From Streptomyces fradiae ATCC 10745 = DSM 40063 (GTDB lineage: Bacteria > Actinomycetota > Actinomycetes > Streptomycetales > Streptomycetaceae): a stretch of DNA of 64,000 nucleotides. The notes beneath the pieces were generated by a model. It did no database searches. It was given only the letters and a program-made list of their open reading frames with translations, and had not been told where the DNA came from. Positions 51,780 through 60,653 of the stretch are shown in pieces; within the stretch, counting starts at the first letter, position 1, and the number at the start of each line of letters is the position of its first letter. The stretch spans positions 6,612,501 through 6,676,500 of the forward strand of contig NZ_CP023696.1 of the NCBI RefSeq assembly GCF_008704425.1, in the 5' to 3' direction. The position numbers and the translations under genes were made by a program.

Positions 51780-53087
51780 TCAGATCCGCTCGTGCGCGAC
51801 CTCGTCGTCCCCCGGCCGGCCGCCGCCGCGCCTGCGCCGCGCCCTGACCACCCGCATGCGGTCGAGACGCGAGATGACGGGCGCGGCACTCACCCCGTGC
51901 ACCAGGACGGACGCGACGACGGTGAACGCCACGACGGCCCACAGCTCTTCGGCCGGCACGTGGAACCCCTCCGAGCCGAGGGCGTACGCCAGGTAGAACA
52001 GCGAACCGACGCCGCGGATGCCGAAGAACGCGGTCACCACCCGCTCCCGGGGGCCGGCGACCGTACCGAGCTGCGCCACCCACCCCGTCAGCGGGCGCAC
52101 GGCCAGAAGCAGCAGCAGCCCGACGGCGGCGCCCCGCCAGGACAACGCGGCCAGACCGCCCCGCGCCACGAACGCGCCCAGCAGGAACAGCAGCCCCGCC
52201 GTGAGCAGCCGCTCGACCTGCTCCACGAAGTCGTGCAGCACCGTGTGGTAGCCGTGGTCGCGCTCGGCCGCCCGTATCCGGCACGCGGTGACGAACACGG
52301 CGAGGAAGCCGTACCCGTGGGCCAGCTCCGTCACCCCGTATGCCAGGAAGGTGGCGCCCAGGGCGACGAAACCGTCGCGGTGCTCCGACAACCGCACCGC
52401 CCGCCGCTCCGCCCGGAAGAACAGCCACCCGAGCAGCCGGCCCACCGCGAGCCCGCCCAGGACGCCGACCGCGCACCTGTAGACCACGTCGACCAGCAGC
52501 CACTCGCCGACCCACTCCCCGGACAGCCCCGCCCCCGCGGACCCGGCCAGCGCCACGGCCGCCATGACGACCGGGAAGGCCAGTCCGTCGTTGAGCCCCG
52601 CCTCACCGGTCAGGGCGAACCGCACCTCGTCCTCGTCGTGCTCCGACTCGGTGGGCGCGCCGACCCGCACCTCGCTGGCGAGCACCGGATCGGTGGGCGC
52701 GAGCGCGGCGGCGAGCAGCAGCGCGGCGGCGGGCGGCCAGTCCAGCAGCCACCAGGCGAGCAGACCGGTGGCGGCGATCGTCAGCGGCATCGCCACCCCG
52801 AGCAGCCGCCACGGCGCCTGCCACGTGCGACGGCCCACCGGCCGGTTCAGCGCGAGCCCGGCGCCCATCAGCGACACGATCACGCAGATCTCCGTGAGGT
52901 GCTCCACCCACACCCGGTCCGCCACCGGGTCGACCGCGGGCAGCGGCACCGGCAACGCCTGGAAGGCCATCCCGCACAGCAGGAAGACCAGCGGCACGGA
53001 CAGCGGCCGGCCCGCCACGAGGCGGGGCAGCACCGCGGCGGCCAGCGCACCGGCCCCGAACAACGCGAACAGCACATCACCTGGCAT
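51780..53087 (-). CDS. cation:proton antiporter (CPA1/NhaP type)
   Basis: 435 aa, about twelve transmembrane helices. Family motifs: LAPTDPVLASEVRVG (helix with the TDP motif) and GEAGLNDGLAFPVVM (the ND cation-binding pair), then FFGIRGVGSLFYLAYAL. Exchanges Na+ or K+ for H+. ATG at 53087, no strong site upstream; ends with a basic cytoplasmic tail. Converges with the Sua5 gene. Confidence 0.92.
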   Translation of the reverse strand: MPGDVLFALFGAGALAAAVLPRLVAGRPLSVPLVFLLCGMAFQALPVPLPAVDPVADRVWVEHLTEICVIVSLMGAGLALNRPVGRRTWQAPWRLLGVAMPLTIAATGLLAWWLLDWPPAAALLLAAALAPTDPVLASEVRVGAPTESEHDEDEVRFALTGEAGLNDGLAFPVVMAAVALAGSAGAGLSGEWVGEWLLVDVVYRCAVGVLGGLAVGRLLGWLFFRAERRAVRLSEHRDGFVALGATFLAYGVTELAHGYGFLAVFVTACRIRAAERDHGYHTVLHDFVEQVERLLTAGLLFLLGAFVARGGLAALSWRGAAVGLLLLLAVRPLTGWVAQLGTVAGPRERVVTAFFGIRGVGSLFYLAYALGSEGFHVPAEELWAVVAFTVVASVLVHGVSAAPVISRLDRMRVVRARRRRGGGRPGDDEVAHERI

Positions 53088-53314
53088 CACCGCGGTCGTG
53101 TGCCCCGGGCGCCCCGGGCGTACGCCCCCTCCCGAGAGGCACACCGCACACCGCGCACCGAACGCCCCGCCGCCCCGGCGACGACCACCCGGCGCGGCAG
53201 TGTGATCATCGGGTAGGAGCACCCGCCCGGCATGAGTACGGATGCTCAGGCCCCGCCGCCGCCCGGACGCGGACGATGACCACCGACAGCCGCCGCACCC
53301 CGGGGAGAACCCGC

Positions 53315-53980
53315 ATGCCCAGCCGCCTCGCCCACGCCCTGCTCCCCGCCTTCGGCCGTCTGACGGTCACCGCAGACCGGGACGCGGACCTCGCGCCTGG
53401 CAGCATCGTCGCCGCGAACCACACCTCCCTGGCCGACCCCGCCGTCGTGCTCGCCGCGCTGCACCGCCTCGGCGCTCGCCCCGTGGTCATGGCCGCCGCC
53501 GGACTGTGGCGGGTCCCCCTGCTCGGCCGCCTCCTGCGCGCCGGCCACCACATACCGGTGCACCGCGGAGGGCCCCGCGCCGCCGACGCCCTCGACCTGG
53601 CCGAGACCGCGCTGAAGCGCGGCCACCTCGTCCTCATCTACGCCGAAGGAGGCATCCCCACCCGCAAGGACGCCGCCGAGGCCCCTCCCGGCCCGTTCCG
53701 CAGCGGGCTCGCCCGGCTGGTGGAACGCACCGGCGCGCCGGTCGTCCCCGTCGGCCAGGCGGGCGCCCGCAGGATCACCTCGGGCGGCCCCGTCAAGCAG
53801 CTGGCGGGCGCCCTCACCGCGCCGCTGCGGCGCCCCGGCCTCCACGTCCACGTGGGCGCGGCGCTGGACCCGGCGGGCGATCGGGCGGCGACGACCGCCC
53901 TGGCGCACGCCGCCGTGACCGAGGCGTGGCGCACCGCGGCCGCCCGCCTCGGCGAGGCGCCGGCCCCGGCCGGAAGGTGA
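53315..53980 (+). CDS. lysophospholipid acyltransferase (PlsC-like)
   Basis: 221 aa. HX4D-type active-site box NHTSLADP, substrate-binding IPVHRGG and glycerophosphate box YAEGGIPTR. Acylates lysophosphatidic acid or a related alcohol at the membrane. ATG at 53315 is preferred because GGGGAGA precedes it by 6 nt and homologues start MxSRLxxAL; an in-frame ATG at 53276 exists. Confidence 0.88.
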   Translation: MPSRLAHALLPAFGRLTVTADRDADLAPGSIVAANHTSLADPAVVLAALHRLGARPVVMAAAGLWRVPLLGRLLRAGHHIPVHRGGPRAADALDLAETALKRGHLVLIYAEGGIPTRKDAAEAPPGPFRSGLARLVERTGAPVVPVGQAGARRITSGGPVKQLAGALTAPLRRPGLHVHVGAALDPAGDRAATTALAHAAVTEAWRTAAARLGEAPAPAGR

Positions 53981-54017
53981 CCCCGCGGCGAGCGGCCGGG
54001 CCGCCGGCAGGCCCGCC

Positions 54018-55094
54018 TCACCCGGCCGACGGCGGCCGGACCAGGGTGTAGCGCAGCCCGCCGTCCGTGGCGCCGGCCGGGGTGAACCCGGCCCGCTCGA
54101 GCACCGCCCGGGAAGCGGCGTTGCCCGGCTCCACGGTCGCCCGCAGCACGCGCAGGCCCGGACGGGTGAACGCCCGGCCGGCCAGCGCGCGCAGCGCCTC
54201 CGACGCGTAGCCCCGGCCGCGCTCCGAGCGCACGATGTCGTAGCCGACCTCCGCCTCGCCCCCGGCGTCCGGGGCGGCGTGGAAGCCGATGCCGCCCACG
54301 GCCCGCCCGTCGGAGCGGCGGACCACGGCGTACGTGCCCCACCCCGGCCGGTACGCGCCCGCCTCGGCCGCCTCCACCACCATGCCCGCGGCGAATCGCG
54401 TGCCCTCCTCCGGACCGTCCCCCGCCCACGCGAAGCCGCCGCTCCCGGCGTCCCGCAGATCGGCCGCCGTCCCCGGTCCGACCTCGCACAGCGCGAGCCG
54501 CTCCGAGCGGACCGGGTCGGCGTGCCAGCGCCACGCGCCCAGGCGCGCCAGACCGGGGAGCTCCCCGCGGCCGGTGGCCCACAGCAGGCTGCGCCACGGG
54601 TCGCCGCCGGGCGGCACGTGCGGGAACAGCCGGTCCAGGGCCAGGGCGCACAGCCGCCGGGGCGGCTCCCAGCCGTGCTCGCCGAGGCCGGTGAGGATGT
54701 CGTGGGTGTGCACGAGCGCCTCCACGACGCCCATGGCGGCGAAGCCGTCCCCGCCCGCCGCACCGTACGGGTGCCAGGCCCGTACATCGGCCGGGGTCCG
54801 GTGCACGGCGGCCGCCAGCAGCCCGCCGGTGGCCTCCAGGACGCGGACGAGGCCGCCGGGCACCGCCACGACGTCGAAGGGGGCGTACCCGTCCGTCGCG
54901 CGGCCCGTCAGCTGTGTCGCGTACCCCGTGTAGTCGCTCGCGATGTGGACGGCCGTGTCGTGGCAGCTCCACTCCAGCCCGGCCGCCGGAACGGACCAGT
55001 CCCTGTCCGCCACCTCGCGCAGCGCGGAGGCGGTGGCGGTGACCGCCTCGTCGATGTCCGCCTCGTCGATGTCCTGTGGACCTGTGATCGCCAT
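54018..55094 (-). CDS. maleylpyruvate isomerase-like / GNAT fusion protein
   Basis: 358 aa. Residues 1-205 resemble a DinB/maleylpyruvate isomerase N-terminal-like (mycothiol-dependent) helical bundle (GLEWSCHDTAVHIASDYTGYA with a metal-type His, ALVHTHDIL). Residues 210-358 are a GNAT domain (EVGYDIVRSERGRGYASEAL, VEPGNAASRAVLERAGF). A two-domain fusion of unknown substrate; acetylation of a thiol-linked compound would be one guess. ATG at 55094. Confidence 0.85.
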   Translation of the reverse strand: MAITGPQDIDEADIDEAVTATASALREVADRDWSVPAAGLEWSCHDTAVHIASDYTGYATQLTGRATDGYAPFDVVAVPGGLVRVLEATGGLLAAAVHRTPADVRAWHPYGAAGGDGFAAMGVVEALVHTHDILTGLGEHGWEPPRRLCALALDRLFPHVPPGGDPWRSLLWATGRGELPGLARLGAWRWHADPVRSERLALCEVGPGTAADLRDAGSGGFAWAGDGPEEGTRFAAGMVVEAAEAGAYRPGWGTYAVVRRSDGRAVGGIGFHAAPDAGGEAEVGYDIVRSERGRGYASEALRALAGRAFTRPGLRVLRATVEPGNAASRAVLERAGFTPAGATDGGLRYTLVRPPSAG

Positions 55095-55261
55095 GGAGGG
55101 GACCCTAGGCGTGGAGCGACCCGCCGCGCACGCGGGTTTGCGGGACGGAGCCCGGCCGGCGACGTACCGCCGGCCGGCCGGGCCTCCCGGGCGTCCGCGT
55201 ACCGACCGGCCGCACGGGACCCGCCGTCATCGGCGTACCGCCACCGGCCGGCTCCGGCCGG

Positions 55262-55690
55262 TCACCGGCGTACCGTCAGCTCCCGCAGCGGATCGCCCCC
55301 GTCGACGAAGACCCGCCCTGCGGGGGCGAGCGCCGCGGCGACGCGGGCCAGGGCCAGGCGGCCCGCCTCCGGATGGCGGCCGTCGAGCGCGCCGACCCGG
55401 AAGGCGAAGACCAGGTCGAACGGGCCCTCGCCCGGTTCCGGAACGAAGTCCTCGGCGGCGCACCGCCGCACCGTGAGGCGGCCGGACGCGATCTCCTCGG
55501 CGCAGGCGGCGCGCGCCCGGGCGACGGCCGCGGCGGACCGGTCGATCGCCAGGACGCGGCCGGTGTCCAGCCGCGCGGCGACCGCCCGCGCGGCGGCGCC
55601 CGGCCCGCAGCCGATCTCCAGGACCCGCAGGTGGGGCGCGAGCGGAAGCGCGGCGACGGCTTCGGCGAGCCGCGGCGAGAGCTGTGGCAT
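55262..55690 (-). CDS. class I SAM-dependent methyltransferase (short)
   Basis: 142 aa. SAM motif I LEIGCGPGAAARAVAARL, acidic motif II LAIDRS, post-II RRCAAEDFVPEPG and FDLVFAFRVGALDGRHPEA. Shorter than typical (C-terminal substrate region minimal) but with complete start and stop. ATG at 55690. Substrate unknown. Confidence 0.85.
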   Translation of the reverse strand: MPQLSPRLAEAVAALPLAPHLRVLEIGCGPGAAARAVAARLDTGRVLAIDRSAAAVARARAACAEEIASGRLTVRRCAAEDFVPEPGEGPFDLVFAFRVGALDGRHPEAGRLALARVAAALAPAGRVFVDGGDPLRELTVRR

Positions 55691-55877
55691 GGGCCCACCG
55701 TACGCGCCGGGGCCCCGGCCGCCGGGATCGGCGCGGAGCCGCCGTCGTCCACGATCAGCCAGGTCACGTGCGAAAGGCCGGACCCGGCCGGTGGTCTCCG
55801 GCCGGGCACGGCCTGCGGGCGGTGCCGCGCCGTGCGGCGGGCACCGCCGCCGGGGACGGGCCCCGGCGGTCGCGCGT

Positions 55878-56465
55878 TCAGCGGGAGCAGCAGCACGCCT
55901 CGTCGACCCGCACGTCGTCGACGACCGGGCCGTAGGCGCCCCCGACCGTGCTGGCGAAGCCCAGCGTCGTGGTCGGCCCGTTGGCGACGAAGGTGAACTG
56001 ACGCGTCACGTACCCCATCGCGGCCCGGGTCCGGCCCGTGGAGTCGAAGGAGAAGTCCTGGAAGTTCTGCCCGTCGACCAGGACGCGGCCCGTCTTCACG
56101 GCGGGGCCGCCCTCCGGGTTGGCGGCGAGCGCGTAGGAGACGGTGTACTGCCGGCCCGCCGTCGTGGTGAAGGTCTGCGCCACGGCCCCGGCCTGGCCGG
56201 CGTTGAGGTCGACGGACTGCTCCCCCTCCGCGGCCTGCCAGAAGCCGGCCCCGATGAGGTCCACCGCCCCGGCGGTGACCTTCCACGGCCCGATGGACTG
56301 GCCGGCGCCGACGGTCGTGAACGCGTTCGCGGGCGCCGCCGGGTATTCGAAGCTGCCGTCGTCGAAGCGGCTGACGGCCGAGGCCGGCGTGGCGAGCGCC
56401 ACGACCGTGCCCGCGGCGAGCAGCGCGGCGGTGGCGGCTGCGGTGAGGGAGCGTGAGACCACCAT
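55878..56465 (-). CDS. secreted choice-of-anchor C / DUF642-like protein
   Basis: 195 aa. Signal peptide (residues 1-29, TPASA). Then the pattern FDDGSFEYP, GPWKVTAGAVDLIG, GEQSVDLNAGQAGAVAQTF, YTVSYALAANP and a C-terminal VVDDVRVDEACCCSR, matching the choice-of-anchor C family (galactose-binding-like beta sandwich). Three consecutive Cys near the C-terminus are unusual. AGGAGG before ATG 56465. Probably a cell-surface carbohydrate-binding protein. Confidence 0.87.
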   Translation of the reverse strand: MVVSRSLTAAATAALLAAGTVVALATPASAVSRFDDGSFEYPAAPANAFTTVGAGQSIGPWKVTAGAVDLIGAGFWQAAEGEQSVDLNAGQAGAVAQTFTTTAGRQYTVSYALAANPEGGPAVKTGRVLVDGQNFQDFSFDSTGRTRAAMGYVTRQFTFVANGPTTTLGFASTVGGAYGPVVDDVRVDEACCCSR

Positions 56466-56959
56466 GAGCACCTCCTGTGAGTGGGTGACGATCCGGTGGA
56501 GCACGCTCCAGGCTGCTGGCCGCGCGCGCGTCCTGAGAAGGGGACCCGCGGGGCGCGCGGGGGTGGCCGCCCCGCCGCGTGGTGCGCGGGCGCCGCCGCG
56601 CCCCGCCGTGAGCGGTCAGGCCGCGGCGGGCCCCGGCGCCCGCGCCCGCGCCGGCGGCCCACCGGGCGGCCCCCGTACGCCCGCTCCCGCCCTTCCTGCC
56701 CCGCCCCCGTCCGCCCGCCCCCGTCCGCCCCCACGCCGCCCCGCCCCCGTCCGCCCGCCCCTGCGCCGCCCCGGCCGGCGCCGGCCACGGGAGGGCGTGC
56801 GCGTGCCGGGGCGAGCCGTCCCCGCGTCGCGACGGGAGGGCGTGCGCGCCGGGTCGCCCCCCACGCGCATGCGCGGTCGACGGTCGAACGGCGTCCCGCA
56901 GTCCTCCGGGAGGCCGATAGGCTGCCGGTGCACAGCGGGCGATCGATGGAGGAGTGCCG
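56466..56959. other. divergent intergenic region with direct repeats
   Basis: 494 bp. CCCCG-rich low-complexity with a 24-bp direct repeat (56698-56761). A TAGGCT at about 56918 could be a -10 box for the kinase. No gene seen. Confidence 0.55.
56698..56761. repeat. 24-bp direct repeat
   Basis: GCCCCGCCCCCGTCCGCCCGCCCC (shown here as a 24-bp unit) occurs at 56698-56721 and 56738-56761, separated by 16 bp. Confidence 0.75.
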
Positions 56960-58684
56960 GTGGGCGTGGAGGATCCCTTGTCGCGGATGCCCCGGATGCG
57001 GCTCGACGAGCTGCTGGAGGAGCTGCAGGCGCGCATCAACGCCGCCCGCGGCACCCGCGACCGGGTGCACAGCCTGCTGGAGGCGGTCGTCTCCGTGGGC
57101 CGCGAGCTGGACCTCTCCCAGGTGCTCCGCCGCATCGTGGAGGCCGCCGCGCTGCTGGTCGACGCGCAGTACGCGGCGCTCGGCGTGATCGGCCCCGACG
57201 GGCGCACCCTCTCGCAGTTCCTGACCGTCGGCCTGGCCGACGAGGAGATCGCCAGGATCGGCCCCCTGCCCGCCGGCCACGGCATCCTGGGCGAGCTCAT
57301 CCGCAAGCCGGAGCCACTGCGCCTCACCGACCTGAGCGCCCACGAGGCGTCGTACGGCTTCCCCGCCCACCATCCGCCGATGCGGACCTTCCTGGGCGTC
57401 CCCATCCGCGTGCGCGACGAGGTGTTCGGCAACCTCTACCTCACCGACAAGCGCGGCGGCCACGACTTCGACGCCGAGGACGAGTCGGTGATCGCCACCC
57501 TCTCCGTCGCCGCCGGCGTCGCCATCGACAACGCCCGGCTGTACGAGGCGTCCCAGCGCCAGCAGCGCTGGCTCCAGGCGAACGCCGAGATCACCAGCAA
57601 CCTGCTCTCCGGCAGCCCCCGGCTGCGGGTCCTGGAGCTGATCGCCCAGCGTGCGCGGGAGATCACCGGGGCGGCCCTCGCCGACGTGGCCGTGCCCGTG
57701 CCCGGCACCGGGGACCTCGTCGTCGAACTGGCCCTCGGCGAGGGCGGGGACCACCGCCGCGGCCTGGTCGTCCCCGTCGACGGCACCCTCTCGGGCGCCG
57801 CCTACGAGGCCGGGGCGCCGGTCACCACGGCCGGCCTCGCCGACGACGACCGCTACGACACGGGCGGCGGCCGCTTCGAGGGCTTCGGGCCCGCCGTCGC
57901 CGTACCCCTGGGCACCGAGGCGCACGACACGCGCGGCGTCCTGCTGCTCGCCCGCCCCCAGGGAGAACCCCTCTTCACGGAGGGCGAGTTGCAGCCGCTC
58001 CTGGCGTTCGCCGGACAGGCCGCGCTCGCCCTGGAGCTGGCCCAGCGCCGTACCGACGCCGAGCAGCTCGCCCTGCTGGAGGACCGCGACCGGATCGCCC
58101 GCGACCTGCACGACCTCGCCATCCAGCGGCTGTTCGCCACCGGCATGACCCTGCAGAGCGCCGCGCGGCTGGTCGCGCACGAGGGCGCCGCCGAGCGCGT
58201 CACCCGCGCGGTCGCCGACCTGGACGAGACCATCAAGATCATCCGCTCGACCATCTTCGGCCTGCGCGCCCGCGACGAGGACACCGGACCGAGTCTGCGC
58301 GCCCGCGTCGCCCGCGCGGTCGGGGAGACGGCGCACACCCTGGGCTTCCCGCCCCGCCTCAGCATGGAGGGCCTGCTCGACACGGACGTGCCGCCCGGCG
58401 TGGCCGACCACGTGATGGCGGCCCTGACGGAGACCCTCAGCAACGCCGCCCGCCACGCCCACGCGACGCGCGTCGAGGTCTCCCTGCAGGCCACCGCCGA
58501 CGAGGTCGTGCTGACGGTGACCGACAACGGCCGGGGCATACCGGAGGGCGGCCGGCGCAGCGGCCTGCGGAACCTGGAGGAGCGCGCCCGCGGGGTGGGC
58601 GGCACCCTGGAGGTCGGCAGCCCCGCCGGGGGCGGCAGCCGGCTCGTGTGGCGGGCCCCGCTCGCCCCCGTTGACGCCGCCTGA
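56960..58684 (+). CDS. DevS/DosT-like GAF-GAF sensor histidine kinase
   Basis: 574 aa. Two GAF domains (about 45-195 and 220-365), then HisKA_3 with the phospho-His in RDRIARDLHDLAIQ (His384), and HATPase_c (NAARHAHA, VTDNGRGIP, GLRNLEERARG). The first GAF contains GFPAHHPPMRTFLGVPIRVR and NLYLTDKRGG, closely matching mycobacterial DevS/DosT, where the haem that senses O2/NO/CO is bound; the HHPPM segment is, as I recall, the region carrying the haem-ligating His. GTG at 56960 is favoured over 56954 by GGAGGA 6 nt upstream. Cognate regulator probably the gene at 59572. Confidence 0.92.
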   Translation: MGVEDPLSRMPRMRLDELLEELQARINAARGTRDRVHSLLEAVVSVGRELDLSQVLRRIVEAAALLVDAQYAALGVIGPDGRTLSQFLTVGLADEEIARIGPLPAGHGILGELIRKPEPLRLTDLSAHEASYGFPAHHPPMRTFLGVPIRVRDEVFGNLYLTDKRGGHDFDAEDESVIATLSVAAGVAIDNARLYEASQRQQRWLQANAEITSNLLSGSPRLRVLELIAQRAREITGAALADVAVPVPGTGDLVVELALGEGGDHRRGLVVPVDGTLSGAAYEAGAPVTTAGLADDDRYDTGGGRFEGFGPAVAVPLGTEAHDTRGVLLLARPQGEPLFTEGELQPLLAFAGQAALALELAQRRTDAEQLALLEDRDRIARDLHDLAIQRLFATGMTLQSAARLVAHEGAAERVTRAVADLDETIKIIRSTIFGLRARDEDTGPSLRARVARAVGETAHTLGFPPRLSMEGLLDTDVPPGVADHVMAALTETLSNAARHAHATRVEVSLQATADEVVLTVTDNGRGIPEGGRRSGLRNLEERARGVGGTLEVGSPAGGGSRLVWRAPLAPVDAA

Positions 58685-58784
58685 AGCCCGCCGGGCCCCG
58701 TTCCCGTCCCGGCCCCGTTCCCGCCCCGGCCCCGGGCCCTCGCCCGGCCGGAGGGCGCCCGGAGCGTCCCGCTGGGGACCGGGC

Positions 58785-58847
58785 ACGGGCGGAGGCACGG
58801 GCGTGCCCGGATACGGGCGGAGGCACGGGCTGCCCGGGTACGGGCGG
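58785..58847. repeat. 27-28 bp imperfect tandem repeat
   Basis: Units begin ACGGGCGGAGGCACGGGC at 58785 and 58813 and a partial third copy at 58840. Lies between the converging kinase and PPOX genes. Confidence 0.85.
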
Positions 58848-58855
58848 GGGCGCCG

Positions 58856-59320
58856 CTACTCCGTGAGCCGCAGCCCCGTCACCAGGTCCGGGCGGATGCG
58901 CAGCGCGGCGTCGCCCAGCGGGGCGTCCGCCCACGGGCGCAGCCGGTTCGAGAAGCGGGCCAGCTCCGCGGCGTCGGTGACACGGCGGGCGTAGCCGGTC
59001 ACCACCACGCTCCAGCCGAGGTGCGTCCGGGCGTCGATCACGTCGGCCTCGTACGCCACCACGACCCCGCGCGTGTCGGCGGGGGCCACGACGGAGGCGA
59101 GGGTCGCGCCGTCGTGGAGCCGCACGATGATGTCCTCGCCGTCCATGAGGTGGTTGACGGGGCGGATCGCGGGCAGCGCCTGCTGGGTGAAGACGATCCG
59201 GCCCAGCGACACGGAGCCCAGCAGGCGCAGCGCCTCGGCCCGGTCGAGGTGGGCCATGCGCCGGGGTGCCACCGTCTCCCGGTGGCCGGCCACCGGTCGA
59301 TGCGTGGCTGCGTCGTTCAT
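58856..59320 (-). CDS. pyridoxamine 5'-phosphate oxidase-family (FMN/F420-binding) protein
   Basis: 154 aa split beta-barrel: HLDRAEALRLLGSVSLGRIVFTQ, ALPAIRPVNHLMDGEDIIVRL, VVAYEADVIDARTHLGWSVVVTG. Belongs to the actinobacterial PPOX group, which binds flavin or F420 or haem, not true PdxH. Homologues are typical members of the DosR/OsdR dormancy regulons. ATG at 59320 follows AAGGTG; GTG at 59329 is an alternative. Dyad at 59406-59420 lies 86 bp upstream. Confidence 0.88.
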   Translation of the reverse strand: MNDAATHRPVAGHRETVAPRRMAHLDRAEALRLLGSVSLGRIVFTQQALPAIRPVNHLMDGEDIIVRLHDGATLASVVAPADTRGVVVAYEADVIDARTHLGWSVVVTGYARRVTDAAELARFSNRLRPWADAPLGDAALRIRPDLVTGLRLTE

Positions 59321-59405
59321 CGTGCCCACCTTCTGCTCCGCCCTGCGCCGTCGGCCCGCGGGCCGCCTTTTCGGCCAGGGTGCCGCGACGCCCCCCGCCG
59401 TACCA

Positions 59406-59420
59406 GGGCCGAACGGGCCC
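59406..59420. promoter_or_regulatory. DevR/OsdR-like dyad upstream of the PPOX gene
   Basis: GGGCC-GAACG-GGCCC, one base longer in the spacer than the other sites. Lies in the 251-bp divergent region of the PPOX and regulator genes. Confidence 0.5.
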
Positions 59421-59478
59421 CTTTCCGCGCCCGTTGCCCCGGCCGGACGCCCGCCAGGTGGCGGGATCGGTGCCGATC

Positions 59479-59494
59479 AGGGCCGAAAGGCCCT
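59479..59494. promoter_or_regulatory. DevR/OsdR-like box upstream of the DevR-like gene
   Basis: AGGGCCGAAAGGCCCT, a perfect 16-bp dyad 78 bp before the regulator start. The 14-bp core is identical to the site upstream of the globin-reductase at 35785-35798. Confidence 0.65.
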
Positions 59495-59571
59495 GGCCGG
59501 ACGTCCCGGCGCCGGGCAGGATACGGAAGGATCCGCCCGCGGCGGAGTACACGGAGACAACGGAGAGTGCG

Positions 59572-60306
59572 ATGACGGACAGCAGCGGCGGCCCCGGCGA
59601 GAAGGAGCCGGTGAGGGTCTTCCTCCTCGACGACCACGAGGTGGTACGCCGTGGCGTGCACGACCTGCTGGACGCCGAACCGGACCTGACCGTCGTGGGC
59701 GAGGCCGCCACGGCCGAGCAGGCGCTCGTCCGCGTGCCCGCGCTGCGGCCGCAGGTCGCCGTGCTCGACGTGCGCCTCCCCGACGGCGACGGCGTGACCG
59801 TCTGCCGCGAACTGCGCTCCCGCATGCCGGAGCTGGCCTGCCTGATGCTCACCTCCTTCGACGACGAGGAGGCCCTGCTGGACGCGATCATGGCGGGGGC
59901 CTCCGGGTACGTGCTCAAGCAGATCACCGGTACGGACCTGGTCCAGGCCGTCCGCACGGTCGCCTCGGGCCAGTCGATGCTCGACCCGGGAGCCACCGCG
60001 CGCGTGATGGCCCGGCTGCGCGGCGGCGCCGAACCGGCGCAGGAACCGGCCGCGTCGAGCCTGTCCGGGCTGACCGACCGGGAGCGGGAGATCCTCGCCC
60101 TGGTGGGGGAGGGGCTGACGAACCGGGAGATCGGCAAGCGGCTGTACCTCGCGGAGAAGACAGTCAAGAACAACATCTCCCGCCTGCTCGCCAAACTGGG
60201 CGTGGAGCGCCGGGTGCAGGCCGCCGTCATCGCCACCCAGGCCCTGGCCGCCCAGGAGGACCGGGGCGGCACGGCGCCGGGCCGCGAAGGCCGCCCCCGC
60301 CACTGA
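59572..60306 (+). CDS. DevR/DosR-like response regulator (NarL/LuxR type)
   Basis: 244 aa. Receiver domain (residues 14-130) with DDHEVVRRGVHDLLD, phospho-Asp66 in VAVLDVRLPDGDG, LTSFDDEEA and Lys in GYVLKQITG, then a LuxR helix-turn-helix (SGLTDREREILALVGEGLTN, AEKTVKNNISRLLAKLGVERR). The receiver, the linker and the recognition helix (KTVKNxxSRLLAKLGxERRxQAAV) track mycobacterial DevR closely. Likely activated by the kinase at 56960 and binds GGGNC-N4-GNCCC boxes seen nearby. ATG at 59572. Confidence 0.94.
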   Translation: MTDSSGGPGEKEPVRVFLLDDHEVVRRGVHDLLDAEPDLTVVGEAATAEQALVRVPALRPQVAVLDVRLPDGDGVTVCRELRSRMPELACLMLTSFDDEEALLDAIMAGASGYVLKQITGTDLVQAVRTVASGQSMLDPGATARVMARLRGGAEPAQEPAASSLSGLTDREREILALVGEGLTNREIGKRLYLAEKTVKNNISRLLAKLGVERRVQAAVIATQALAAQEDRGGTAPGREGRPRH

Positions 60307-60495
60307 CCCCGTCCGTCCGCGCGCCCGGCCTCGCCCGCGCCCGGACGGGATGCCCCGGTCACGTCCACCCGCGCGTTCGCGGGTCCGGCCCCGCCGATCC
60401 CGGCGGGGCCGTTCCCTGCCGCCGCCCCGGCCCTGGCGCGGTGCCGCGGGCGCGGCGGGGCGCACGCCCCGCACCGCGGCGGCACACACGCCGAC

Positions 60496-60534
60496 GCCTG
60501 ACGCCCGGCTCCTCCTGGGAGCCGGGCGTCAGGC
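60496..60534. terminator. bidirectional stem-loop between regulator and flavohaemoglobin genes
   Basis: Perfect 17-bp arms (60496-60512 and 60518-60534, GCCTGACGCCCGGCTCC and complement) with a 5-nt loop. Confidence 0.88.
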
Positions 60535-60653
60535 ACGGGGCCGGGGCGCCGGGGTGAGGGCCCGGCACCACGGCCGGCCGCGGCGGCCCCTCCCGGCGGC
60601 GGAGAGCCGAGGCGGGGGCCGAAGCAGGGGGCCGGGGCCGAGGGGCGTGGATC

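Noticed and set aside
59361..59376. GGCCG-N6-CGGCC dyad near the PPOX start as another DevR box
   Set aside because: Spacer and half-sites differ from the 5-4-5 layout of the other sites.
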